64,000 nucleotides of DNA, taken from positions 10,280,387 through 10,344,386 of the forward strand of contig NC_039244.1 of the NCBI RefSeq assembly GCF_003368295.1. Direction: 5' to 3'. Made by a program: the position numbers and the translations under genes. This document shows, one piece after another, positions 10,617 to 20,454 of the stretch. Each line of letters starts with the position of its first letter. Positions within the stretch are counted from its first letter, which is position 1. The notes beneath the pieces were generated by a model that had not been told where the DNA came from, ran no database searches, and worked only from the letters and a program-made list of their open reading frames with translations. Source of the DNA: Carassius auratus (lineage: Eukaryota; Chordata; Actinopteri; Cypriniformes; Cyprinidae).

Positions 10617-12610
10617 CATAACCCCAGGTATTTATTCAATACAGTGGCTAAATTAACGAAAAATTTACGAAAAATAAAGCCTCAACAAGTGTTGACATTT
10701 CCCAACATCAAAGCAGTAATGACTTTATGAACTACTTTACTACTAAAATCGATACTATTAGAGATAAAATTGCAACCATTCAGCCGTCAGCTACAGTATC
10801 GCATCAGACAGTGCACTATAGACCCCCTGAGGAACAGTTCCACTCATTCTCTACTATAGGAGAGGAAGAATTGTATAAACCTGTTAAATCATCTAAACCA
10901 ACAACATGTATGTTAGACCCTATACCATCTAAGCTATTAAAAGAGGTGCTTCCAAAAGTCATAGATCCTCTTCTGACTATTATTAATTCCTCATTGTCAT
11001 TAGGATATGTCCCCAAAACCTTCAAACTGGCAGTTATCAAGCCTATCATCAAAAAACCACAACTTGACCCCAAATAACTAGTTAATTATAGACCAATCTT
11101 GAATCTCTCTTTTCTGTCCAAGATACTAGATACCAAGATACCTTACTGAGACTGCTCTCCTTAGACTTACAAATGACCTGCTCTTATCATCTGATCGCTG
11201 TTGTATCTCTCGATTAGTTTTATTGCATCTTAGTGCTGCGTTTGATACAATTGACCAAAACATTCTTTTGCATAGACTTGAACACTGTTGGCATTAATGG
11301 AAGTGCATTAGCATGGTTTAAATCGTACATAAATGACTGCCATCAGTTCATAGCAGTCAATGAAGATGTATCATATCGATCACAAGTGCAGTATGGAGTA
11401 CCTCAAGGCTTAGTACAAGGGCCACTACTCTTCATGCTTTATATGTTACCCTTGGGAGATATCATCAGGAAACATGGTGTTAGCTTTCACTGTTATGCTG
11501 ATGATACTCAGCTCTATATTTCTTCGCGGCCCGGTGAAACACACCAATTTGAAAAACTAATGGAATGCATAGTCGATATAAAAAACTGGATGATGAGTAA
11601 TTTCTTACTGCTAAATTCTGAAAAAAAAAAAAAAAACAGAGGTGTTAATTACAGGACCTAAAAACTCTGCATGTAATAACCTAGAACACTGTCTTAGACT
11701 TGATGGCTGCTCTGTCAATTCTTCATCATCAGTTATGAACCTAGGTGTGCTATTTGATCGCAATCTTTCCTTAGAAAGCCACGTTTCTAGCATTTGTAAA
11801 ATTGCATTTTTCCATCTCAAAAATATACATAAATTACGGCCTATGCTCTCAATGTCAAATGCAGGAATGTTAATCCATGCATTTATGACCTCAAGGTTAG
11901 ATTATTGTGTAATGCTTTATTGGGTGGTTGTTCTGCACGCTTAGTAAACAAAATACAGCTAGTACAAAATGCAGCAGCTAGAGTTCTTACTAGAACCAGG
12001 AATTATGACCATATTAGCCCGGTCCTGTCAACACTGCACTGGCTCCCTATCAAACATTGTGTAGATTTTAAAATATTGCTTAAAGTATTCACAGTATTTG
12101 AATGAGCTCCTTTTACATTATAATCCTCTATGTCTGCTACGTTCTCAAAACTCAGGCAATTTGATAATACCTAGAATATCAAAATCAACTGCGGGCGGCA
12201 GATCCTTTTCCTATTTGGCGCCTAAACTCTGGAATAACCTACCTAACATTGTTCGGGAGGCAGACACACTCTTGCAGTTTAAATCTAGATTAAAGACACA
12301 TCTCTTTAACCTGGCTTACACATAACATACTAATATGCTTTTAATATCCAAATCCAAAGGATATTTTAGGCTGCATTAATTAGGTAAACCAGAACCGGGA
12401 ACACTTTCCATACCACCCGATGTACTTGCTACATCATTAGAATAATGGCATCTACGCTAATATTAGTCTGTTTCTCTCTTATTCCGAGGTCACCCTAGCC
12501 ACCAGATCCAGTCTGTATCCTGATCAGAGGGTCACTACTGTCACCCGGATCCAATACGTATCCAGACCAGATGGTGGATCAGCACCTAGGAAGGACCTCT
12601 ACATCCCTAA
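10617..12610 (+). mobile_element. LINE A copy 1 (L2/CR1-type), truncated at both ends
   Basis: Starts in the linker (AACCCCAGGTATTTATTCAA) and ends in the 3' UTR at CTACATCCCT, where other copies (for example 53612) continue. Closely related copies are at 15152-20083, 34979-46364, 47793-54118 and 58465-64000. A small duplication (ACGAAAAATTT-ACGAAAAATAAA) is near 10660. Confidence 0.8.
10727..12325 (+). pseudogene. LINE A copy 1 reverse transcriptase
   Basis: Linker and RT blocks: MNYFTTKIDTIRDKIA, CMLDPIPSKLLKEVL, GVPQGLVQGPLLFMLYML, FHCYADDTQLYISS, SRLDYC and the C-terminal SFSYLAPKLWNNLP. Lesions: TAA at 11075-11077 where sister copies have GAA, a deletion of about 115 bp near 11128-11140 that removes the SQLYSFLEKNG region, an expanded A run at 11622-11635 that shifts frame, and smaller changes near 11905 and 12100. 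Inactive. Confidence 0.8.
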
Positions 12611-13099
12611 ACTGCTGTAAAAATGTGTCAGATTAAAACTACCAACTAAAAAAAAAAAATCCAAGATTTTATCTCTTTAATTGCCAAGTTCATAAATTAT
12701 GTCACTGATTTGGGGGAAAAAAACACTTATAAAAAACTTTTTATAACAGTCTTGAGCATGTCAAAGATTAGTAGCAACATTGGCTTCGATGCATTTTTAG
12801 TTTTGTGCAGCAATAGATTAATTTTTTTTCTCCTTAATTTCCAGACATTTCTCCTTAGTTTGTTGTTGGCAGTTTTTGCCCCATTGACTTCCATTATAAT
12901 GACATTTTTTGATTGCAAAGCCATGACAACATATAATCGTGCATTGTTGATTGTTTGTGGTTTTCCCTTTTGGGAAGAGGTAAAATGTATTTATTTTTAT
13001 TTTTATTTTTTTATTTTTTATACAGTTGATCACTAGATGGGACCATTAACCCTTTAGATAGGCCTGTGCAAAAAAAGGCTTAGTTTCTGGCTTGTATAT
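12611..13099. other. AT-rich stretch without a recognised gene
   Basis: Long A and T runs on both strands; short open stretches here are low-complexity. TTAACCCTTTAGATAGG at 13048 may be an eroded piggyBac-like end (see 14412-14454). Confidence 0.4.
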
Positions 13100-13378
13100 G
13101 GAGTTATATGGAGTATAACAGCAAATTATGTTTATGCAAATTGTTTAGTTTCAAAAACATCAAACCTTATTTTATTTGCTGATGACACCAGCATGCTTAG
13201 TTTTGGTAAAAATTTTGAAGCATTGATAGATATAGTAGAAAAACAATTATCATTGTTAACAAAGTTTTTTGATTCTAATAAGTTAACCCTTAATTTAAAT
13301 AAAACCAAATTAATAGTTTTTGGAAATTATGCCATTGATGTGGGTATAAATTTAAGAATAAATCTACAAACTATTTAG
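13100..13378 (+). pseudogene. LINE reverse transcriptase fragment (different family)
   Basis: The plus strand reads KTSNLILFADDTSMLSFGKN, then a VEKQLSLLTKFFDSNKLTLN block and TKLIVFGN. FADDTS is the RT catalytic box and the SNKLTLNLNKTK block is the thumb-proximal region of a jockey/Rex-like LINE. Only about 90 codons remain; TAG at 13376. The piece at 34258-34687 looks like the C-terminus of a similar family. Confidence 0.65.
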
Positions 13379-14411
13379 TCAGTAAACATACCACTGCATA
13401 GTTTTTTTTTTTTCAATTATAAAACACTAGACAGAAACTTAGACATCATATAAGTGATTTATTTGAGCAATAGAAAAATACAATAAGAATAATTTGAGTA
13501 AGAAAAATAAGAAAAATAAAAAAAGATGTAACTTTGTTTGCCAATTACATAAAATCCTGAGATTGCTAGAAATGCAGCATTTACAATGAATTACGATGCA
13601 AATAAGTGCTGATGTGCTGATGGCCACTTATACAGATGGGAATAACACACATGCGCCATATAGTAAATAATCCACTCTCTCTATTCATATAGACGCGTTC
13701 ACTTGTATAGCCATGATTATACAGTAATTGCGAGCTGATTTGGGCTGATTTGCACTCAAACAGATGGTAATCATGCAGATACATTCACATTCAACATAAA
13801 ACACACTCTAACATATATAAAAACTGTTGAAAAATAAAAGAAACAAAGAAAAAGGCGATCGCCATAAGTTCCGCCTCCATCAGCTGACAGGTGCGTCAGA
13901 GCGCCAAAATTCAAATATACTATATTTCGCCTATCTTTCATTAATTCTTTTTTCCGGTGGATCCTCTCATTCTGTTTGTGACACTGTACACTGCAAAACC
14001 ATGCCGTTTTTTAACTACAAAGACGTATTTTCTGACCATGAGTTATTCCATAATGGACACAAACAGTTCTGTCGCTGAAGAACTGAAGCGTAAACAAAGG
14101 AATTATGATCCATATTACAACATTATTGCTTCATTGGACTAAACGTGCTTCATGAGATGTCGTTCAATGGACCCTTACCTTTCCAACTAAACTGGGATTT
14201 ACAGCTGTGGATGTGTTTATGACTCGTTATTACGACAGATCTGGTATGTACAGCATTTCCATTGCTCATGTTTTTATGTGTACTGCTTACACAAATGTAG
14301 CAAATACAGTCTTTATACGATTTCCATTGAAAAACAGCGATCTGTCGTTGATGCTTGAGGCTTAGATCTTTATAATGATACATAGATTGTCAAGATTAAA
14401 TTTGTCCCGCA
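13379..14411. other. Non-coding, no gene recognised
   Basis: AT-rich to about 13840, then moderately GC-rich to 14160. Short open stretches on both strands have no domain I recognise. It may be the interior of a degraded DNA transposon ending in the block at 14412-14454. Confidence 0.35.
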
Positions 14412-14454
14412 AGTTTAGGGGCTTTCAGGACGAGGGCGTCGGAGTGCTGGCTAA
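14412..14454 (+). repeat. Shared 41-bp block, inverted copy at 32970-33010
   Basis: TTTAGGGGCTTTCAGGACGA then GGGCGTCGGAGTGCTGGCTAA. The reverse complement of 32970-33010 matches at all but three or four positions. Beside the second copy lies TTAA, suggesting a piggyBac-like terminus. Confidence 0.55.
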
Positions 14455-15985
14455 AATGTAAAAAAAATTGTCTATGGCCCCAGAAAAGATTGAAGTTGTC
14501 GATGAAATTCACTCCTTTTATATTACAAGATCTTTGTAGCCATGTGTTCAGCCCAAGCAACCGTGAAAACATATTTGATTTACATATTCCTTGTTCACAT
14601 CACAGAGACCATTGCTTGAGGAAGGCAGCATGTTGTTTGTAGTCCTGCTACGGATGTTTCTGATAATAGAGTCACCCACTATCAGAGTCCAGGGCTCGGC
14701 TGCGTTCTGAGCTGAATGGCGCTGTCTGCTCGTCCTTGAGCCCTTGTTAGTAGCAGTTGTGGAGGAAGAACACAAATCAAGTACTTGAGTAAAAGTACAG
14801 ATACATATAATAAAATATTACTCCAGTAAGAGTAAAAGTTTTTTTTTTTTTTTTTTACTAATGTGAAAGTACAAAAGAACTCGATTTTTTATGTACTTAA
14901 GTAAAAAAGTACTGAAAGATAGATGTTTGCAATTTTATATAGGCTACTTAATTTAATTTTATATTAGCACATATCCTAGTTTTTATAATCCTACTGTTCA
15001 AAATACCTGTGATTTTTTCCAAAATAACCACTATATGGAGTCAAGATATATTTTTGTTGTTGATATGGACTACACTGATGAGAGTGATGTTAACTGTGAA
15101 GTTTACACTGTGATTTACCCGAGAGAAAACAGAGATGACCATATGATCTTCACCAATCAATCAATCAATCACCTTTATTTATATAGTGCTTTAAACAAAA
15201 TACATTGCGTCAAAGCACTGAACAACATTAATTTGGAAAACAGTGTGTCAATAATGCAAAATGATAGTTAAAGGCAGTTCATCATTGAATTCAGTTATGC
15301 CATCTCTGTTCAGTTTAAATAGTGTCTGTGCATTTATCTGCAATCAAGTCAATGATATCGCTGTAGATGAAGTGACCCCAACTAAGCAAGCCAGAGGCGA
15401 CAGCGGCAAGGAACCACAACTCCATCGGTGACAGAATGGAGAAAAAAACCTTGGGAGAAACCAGGCTCAGTTGGGGGGCCAGTTCTCCTCTGACCAGACG
15501 AAACCAGTACTTCAATTCCAGGCTGCAGCAAAGTCAGATTGTGCAGAAGAATCATCTGTTTCCTGTGGTCTTGTCCTGGTGGTCCTCTGAGACAAGGTCT
15601 TTACAGTGGATCTGTATCTGGGGCTCTAGTTGTCCTGGTCTCCGCTGTCTTTCAGGGCAGTAGAGGTCCTTTCTAGGTGCTGATCCACCATCATGTCTGG
15701 ATTAGAGGCTGACATTTTTTCGGGAATCCCACGGGTCACGGGATTCCCGTGGGATTCCTGCAGGATGGGAGTCACCTTTGCTATTAATCACGGGATTTGG
15801 ACGGTACAGGATAAATGGTTAACGGGAGCAGACGGGAGCGGGAATCAACCAATAGCAAAGACGACAAAAAAAGAAAAAAGTAAATGCACCATTTTGTAGT
15901 TTCCTTTTAATACGCCTACAATGTGACACAATTAAAAAATAACTACACGACCCAGCCGTCCCAGAAGCCATCAGTGCTTTTTGTC

Positions 15986-16566
15986 ATGGCTTCCAGCCGG
16001 AATTCAAAGAGCAGTGATGGAGAGAGCTAACAGCCGCGGAGAAGTCGATGTGGCAAAAAATGATTTACAGCGCAAAGTCATAAGTAATGACATGTCTATT
16101 ATGTTCAAAGAACTGTTCGGAAAGTCTGAAATATTAATTAAGTTTATGAAAGTAGAATGTGACGGTGATAGCACGATGTACACTGCTTGTTAGACATGCT
16201 TAGTCTTAGTCAAGTACGCAAGTGATTCAGGGACGAGCGGTCTGAAGAGGCACACTGGCAAGGCAAGAATCAGCCAAGCATCGCTTCGTTCATCAAGCGA
16301 AAATTGCCGTCAGGTCTCAAGTCTCGTCTGACCGACAAAATTGCTTGCATGTGCAGCCAAGATCTCAGACCCTTTTCTGTGGTAGAGGGGAAAGGCTTTA
16401 CCAATGTATCACAGGAGCTGCTCGACATTGGAGCCAAATATGGAAGTAACGTGCAGGTGGAAGACATACTGCCATGTGCACGCACAGTTTCCCGTCACGT
16501 AGAAAGGGAGTATGAGAAAATAAAACTGCTGGTCATGGAGGAGCTCCGCCAGTTATGTCACGCTGC
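15986..16566 (+). pseudogene. hAT transposase N-terminal fragment (BED finger plus helical domain)
   Basis: ATG at 15986 (MASSRNSKSSDGES). The finger region survives as TACxTC...LKRHTGKAR at about 16180-16270, followed by the strong block IACMCSQDLRPFSVVEGKGF (16340-16400), then the YGSNVQVEDILPCARTVSRH block up to the insertion point. This is the BED zinc finger and Hermes-type DNA-binding region of hAT transposases. The RNase H-like catalytic core is absent: downstream of the insert (17642 on) only non-coding DNA is seen, so the core was already deleted. Frameshifts occur at about 16030 and 16195. The protein would bind transposon ends in the nucleus. Confidence 0.7.
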
Positions 16567-17641
16567 TGTCACACACCTGGACTCATTTAATGTGTTTTTG
16601 CCCGTGACCCAGTTTCTGTCTTTCCGTGTTTGATTAGTTCCCAGGTGTGTCCATTATCTTCCTCATGTGTTCCAGAGCTTGCTCCTTATGACCTTCAGAG
16701 ACTGTATACAGCTCACCCTCAGTCGCAGGAGTGTGGGCAGGGCTTTCCTCCACGCCCTCGATCTCCACGAGGACTCCCACGATGCACGGTGTTGCCGGCT
16801 CACACACCTGGTCAGTCGCGCTCTCGAGATCCTGTTCCCTGTCAATGGATTGCTCGGGCTCTGCGGCTGCGGTGGGCTCTGGCTCCGTGTGGCGTGATGG
16901 TGGCTGGCTGGTCTCTGGGTCGGGAGTGGGGCTGGCGAGGTCCTCTATGGGGCAGACGGTGAGAGGTGACCCATTTCTCGCCAGAGTCCACTCCACGAAT
17001 GCGGCGAAATCCTCTCGAGGACCATCTTCGGACGACAACGCTGAAGCAGGAAGGACGTTCTCTCGAGGACCATACCAGACAGTTTATTCTATTAGCTAAT
17101 GCCACCAGCTACCCGGACAACGCGCTCTGCACCTTCTACAACACCAGCCTGAACTCCAAATGCAGAGCGTTGTCGTCCGAAGATGGTCCTCGAGAGGATT
17201 TCGCCGCATTCGTGGAGTGGACTCTGGCGAGAAATGGGTCACCTCTCACCGTCTGCCCCATAGAGGACCTCGCCAGCCCCACTCCCGACCCAGAGACCAG
17301 CCAGCCACCATCACGCCACACGGAGCCAGAGCCCACCGCAGCCGCAGAGCCCGAGCAATCCATTGACAGGGAACAGGATCTCGAGAGCGCGACTGACCAG
17401 GTGTGTGAGCCGGCAACACCGTGCATCGTGGGAGTCCTCGTGGAGATCGAGGGCGTGGAGGAAAGCCCTGCCCACACTCCTGCGACTGAGGGTGAGCTGT
17501 ATACAGTCTCTGAAGGTCATAAGGAGCAAGCTCTGGAACACATGAGGAAGATAATGGACACACCTGGGAACTAATCAAACACGGAAAGACAGAAACTGGG
17601 TCACGGGCAAAAACACATTAAATGAGTCCAGGTGTGTGACA
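16567..17641. mobile_element. Palindromic gag-bearing insert with 5-bp target duplication
   Basis: Two inverted arms of about 478 bp (16565-17042 and 17166-17643, partly including the duplication) around a 123-bp spacer (17043-17165). By reading, the arms appear identical. The element starts TGTCACACACC and ends GGTGTGTGACA, and is flanked by GCTGC (16562-16566 and 17642-17646). TG...CA ends and a 5-bp duplication are marks of integrase-type insertion. Each arm holds part of an LTR-like end plus the same gag-like coding piece, in opposite senses. Confidence 0.72.
17044..17574 (+). CDS. LTR-retrotransposon gag-like fragment (complete in the right arm plus spacer)
   Basis: The plus-strand frame from 17044 reads KQEGRSLEDHTRQFILLANA, then a short stretch to YNTSLNSKCRALSSEDGPRE and DFAAFVEWTLARNGS, the capsid-type gag region of Gypsy-like elements of fish, then a Pro/Glu-rich tail ending KIMDTPGN and TAA at 17572. 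No true start is visible: left of 17044 the frame reads through the reverse complement of itself. The left arm carries the same 135 C-terminal residues on the minus strand (17038-16634). No protease, RT or integrase is present, so this is a fragment with no independent function. Confidence 0.6.
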   Translation, partial: KQEGRSLEDHTRQFILLANATSYPDNALCTFYNTSLNSKCRALSSEDGPREDFAAFVEWTLARNGSPLTVCPIEDLASPTPDPETSQPPSRHTEPEPTAAAEPEQSIDREQDLESATDQVCEPATPCIVGVLVEIEGVEESPAHTPATEGELYTVSEGHKEQALEHMRKIMDTPGN

Positions 17642-18569
17642 GCTGCACTATTTTTATACATAAATTGTACCTCTCACGCAGTAGTCTGTGATCTATAAAT
17701 TCTAAACCCTAAACACCAGATTTTCCTTACAATTTTTAAACGCCATAATATCTCCATATTCTAAACTGGTAATCTTTTTTACATGTAAGATATTTTGTGG
17801 CCCATTAAAAATATTCTTCTTCCTTTCATGCAGACTAGGGACCATGCTGTAACCACAGACCTTTTGAAAATCGTTAACATGTAATTTAAAAAAACTATAA
17901 ATGTAAACTATAAATGTATTGTTTACTCAACAATAAATGAGTAAAATGAAGCTTTATGTGCTGTTTGGGTTTATTAAACTATTGTACACATGGTGTGAAC
18001 TATGTACTGTTTTTCTTTTATTTGCTGTCTTCCATTTTCTGGAGAAAATCTAGAAACAGGCGTCAGTAGCTGGTCTAAAACAGGATGGAGAGCAGATTAA
18101 ATCAAATTCTATGTATTAACTAAACACTAATTGAAGAAAAAAAATATATGGGAGCGGTACAGGAGTGGGAATCAGTTTAAACAGGAGCGGGATGGGAGTG
18201 GGAGTCAATTTACCAGGAGCGGGATGGGATGGGATTATTTTTTTAACTTTGGTCTGGGAGTGGGACGGGACAAGATTTCTTTCTATGGGAGTGGGACGGG
18301 ACAGGAGTGAAAATCCACTCCCGTGTCATCCTCTAGTCAGGATACGTACTGGATCCGGGTGACTGCAGTGACCCTCTGGTCTGGATACAGACTGGATCTG
18401 GTGGCCACGGTGACCTCGGAACAAGAGAGAATCAGTCAAAATTCTATCAGCCATTCTTCTAATGATGTAGAAGGTACATAGGGTGTTATGTGAAGTGTTT
18501 CCGGTTTACCTAATTAATGCAGCCTGAAAATCCTTTAACGGATTTGGATATTAAAAGCATATTAGTATG

Positions 18570-19990
18570 TTATGTGTATGCCAGGTTAAAGAGATGGGTC
18601 TTTAATCTAGATTTAAACTGCAAGAGTTTGTCTACCTCCCGAACAATGTTAGGTAGGTTATTCCAGAGTTTAGGCGCCAAATAGGAAAAGGATCTGCCAC
18701 CCGCAGTTGATTTTGATATTCTAGGTATTATGAAATTGCCAGAGTTTTGAGAACGTAGCGGACATAGAGGAGTATAATGTAAAAGGAGCTCATTCAAATA
18801 CCGAGGTGCTAAACCATTCAGGGCTTTATAAGTAATAAGCAATATTTTAAAATCTATACAATGTTTGACAGGGAGCCAGTGCAGCGATGACAGGACCGGG
18901 CTAATATGGTCATACTTCCTGGTTCTAGTAAGAACTCTTGCTGCTGCATTTTGGACTAGCTGTAGTTTGTTTACTAAGCGTGCAGAACAATCACCCAATA
19001 AAACAAGTCTTAGTGTTCTAGGTTATTACAAGCAGAGTTTTTAGGTCCTATAATTAACATCTCTGTTTTTTCTGAATTTAGCAGTAAGAAATTACTCGTC
19101 ATCCAATTTTTTATATCGACTTTGCATTCAATAAGTTTTTCAAATTGGTGTGTTTCACCGGGCCGCGAAGAAATATAGAGCTGAGTATCATCAGCATAAC
19201 AGTGAAAGCTAACAACATGTTTCCTGATGATATCTCCCAAGGGTAACATATAAAGCGTGAAGAGTAGCAGCCCTAGTACTGAGCCTTGAGGTACTCCATA
19301 CTGCACTTGTGATCGATATGATACATCTTCATTCACTGCTACGAACTGATGGCGGTCATATACTGTAAGTATGATTTAAACCATGCTAATTCACTTCCAC
19401 TCATGCCAACAAAGTGTTAAAGTCTATGCAAAAGAATGTTGTGTTCAATAGTGTCAAACGCAGCACTAAGATCCAATAATACTAATAGAGAGATACACCC
19501 ACGATCAGATGATAAGAGCAGATCATTTGTAACTCTAAGGAGAGCAGTCTCAGTACTATGATACGGTCTAAATCCTGACTGGAAATCCTCACATATACCA
19601 TTTTTCTCTAAGAAGGAATATAATTGTGAGGATACCACCTTTTCTAGTATCTTGGACATTAAAGGGAGATTCGAGATTAGTCTATAATTAACTAGTTCTT
19701 TGGGGTCGAGTTGTGTGTTTTTTTTTTTATGAGAGGCTTAATAACAGCCAGTTTGAAAGTTTTGGGGACATATCCTAATGACAATGAGGAATTAATAATA
19801 GTCAAAAGAGGACCTATGACTTCTGGAAGCACCTCTTTTAGGAGCTTAGATGGTATAGGGTCTAACATACATGTTGTTGGTTTAGATGAACAAGTTTATA
19901 CAATTCTTCCTCTCCTATAGTAGAGAATGAGTGGAACTCTTCCTCAGGGGGTCTATAATGCACTGTCTGATGTGATACTGTAGCTGACGG
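18570..19990 (-). pseudogene. LINE A copy 2 reverse transcriptase
   Basis: Blocks: SKILEKVVSSQLYSFLEKNG, VLLDLSAAFDTIEHNILL, GVPQGSVLGLLLFTLYML, FHCYADDTQLYISS, then directly SARLVNKLQLVQNAAARVL and the C-terminal SFSYLAPKLWNNLP ending at 18570. About 180 bp covering SVNSSSS to SRLDYCNALL is missing at about 19003. Further frame changes are at 19340-19420 and near 19710, where a T run replaces part of the frame. The catalytic YADD is kept. Inactive. Confidence 0.8.
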
Positions 19991-20339
19991 CTGAATGGTT
20001 GCAATTTTATCTCTAATAGTATCGATTTAAGAAGTAAAGTAGTTCGTAAAATCATTACTGCTGTGGTGTTGGGAAATGTCAACCAGTAAGAGTAAAGTAT
20101 TTTAAAGTTTGTTGTTTTTACAGAACATCACAGTTATATATGAAATGATAATAAGGCCTGAAGTTAGGAAGAACATTTTAAAGAAAATATAATTATATTT
20201 TCATAATGATTTTTTCCTTCTCAAACCTTGTTTGTGGTTTAAAAACACCCCTGGCCAAACGGGGTGCATCTCTTCCCACTTTGATAATAACTGTTACCAT
20301 GTTCTGAACATCACATCCTTTCTTCTGTCCCTAGATGTA

Positions 20340-20373
<34 letters not shown>

Positions 20374-20378
20374 ATATA

Positions 20379-20452
<74 letters not shown>
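20340..20452. repeat. (TATC)n / (TA)n microsatellite
   Basis: About eight TATC units followed by some 50 TA units. The equivalent tract exists in hAT-like copy 2 (36027-36121), so the repeat belongs to that element family. Confidence 0.9.

Positions 20453-20454
<2 letters not shown>

Larger units (their letters stand above)
15703..18335 (+). mobile_element. hAT-family DNA transposon, deletion derivative
   Basis: Terminal inverted repeats: TAGAGGCTGACA on the left; the right end in reverse complement reads TAGAGGATGACA. The 8-bp duplication is GTCTGGAT (15695-15702) versus GTCAGGAT (18336-18343), one mismatch; the uninterrupted sequence is present at 38574-38586. It carries a BED-type hAT transposase fragment (15986-16566) and in turn the palindromic insert (16567-17641). 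The right 170 bp (18148-18310) is a cluster of GGGAGTGGGACGGGA-like subterminal motifs, and the left end has a 13-bp perfect stem (15723-15735/15746-15758). Such motifs are typical transposase binding sites in hAT elements. Confidence 0.8.
15152..20083 (-). mobile_element. LINE A copy 2, split by a hAT transposon
   Basis: The 3' end at 15152 has the (CAAT)n tail and TTTATTTATATAGTGCTTTA. The 3' UTR runs to 15702 and resumes at 18344 after the hAT; RT coding runs from 18570 to about 19970; the 5' truncation is at 20083 inside the linker. It sits inside hAT-like copy 1: sequence on both sides (15000-15150, 20084-20340) matches continuous sequence in hAT-like copy 2 (37747-37900). Confidence 0.8.

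Noticed and set aside
12710..13036. Hydrophobic 108-codon plus-strand stretch as a membrane protein
   Set aside because: T-rich low-complexity DNA gives Phe/Leu-rich readings on this strand and Lys-rich ones on the other.
16634..17038. Minus-strand gag-like frame as a second gene
   Set aside because: It is the inverted copy of the right arm of the palindrome, not an independent gene.
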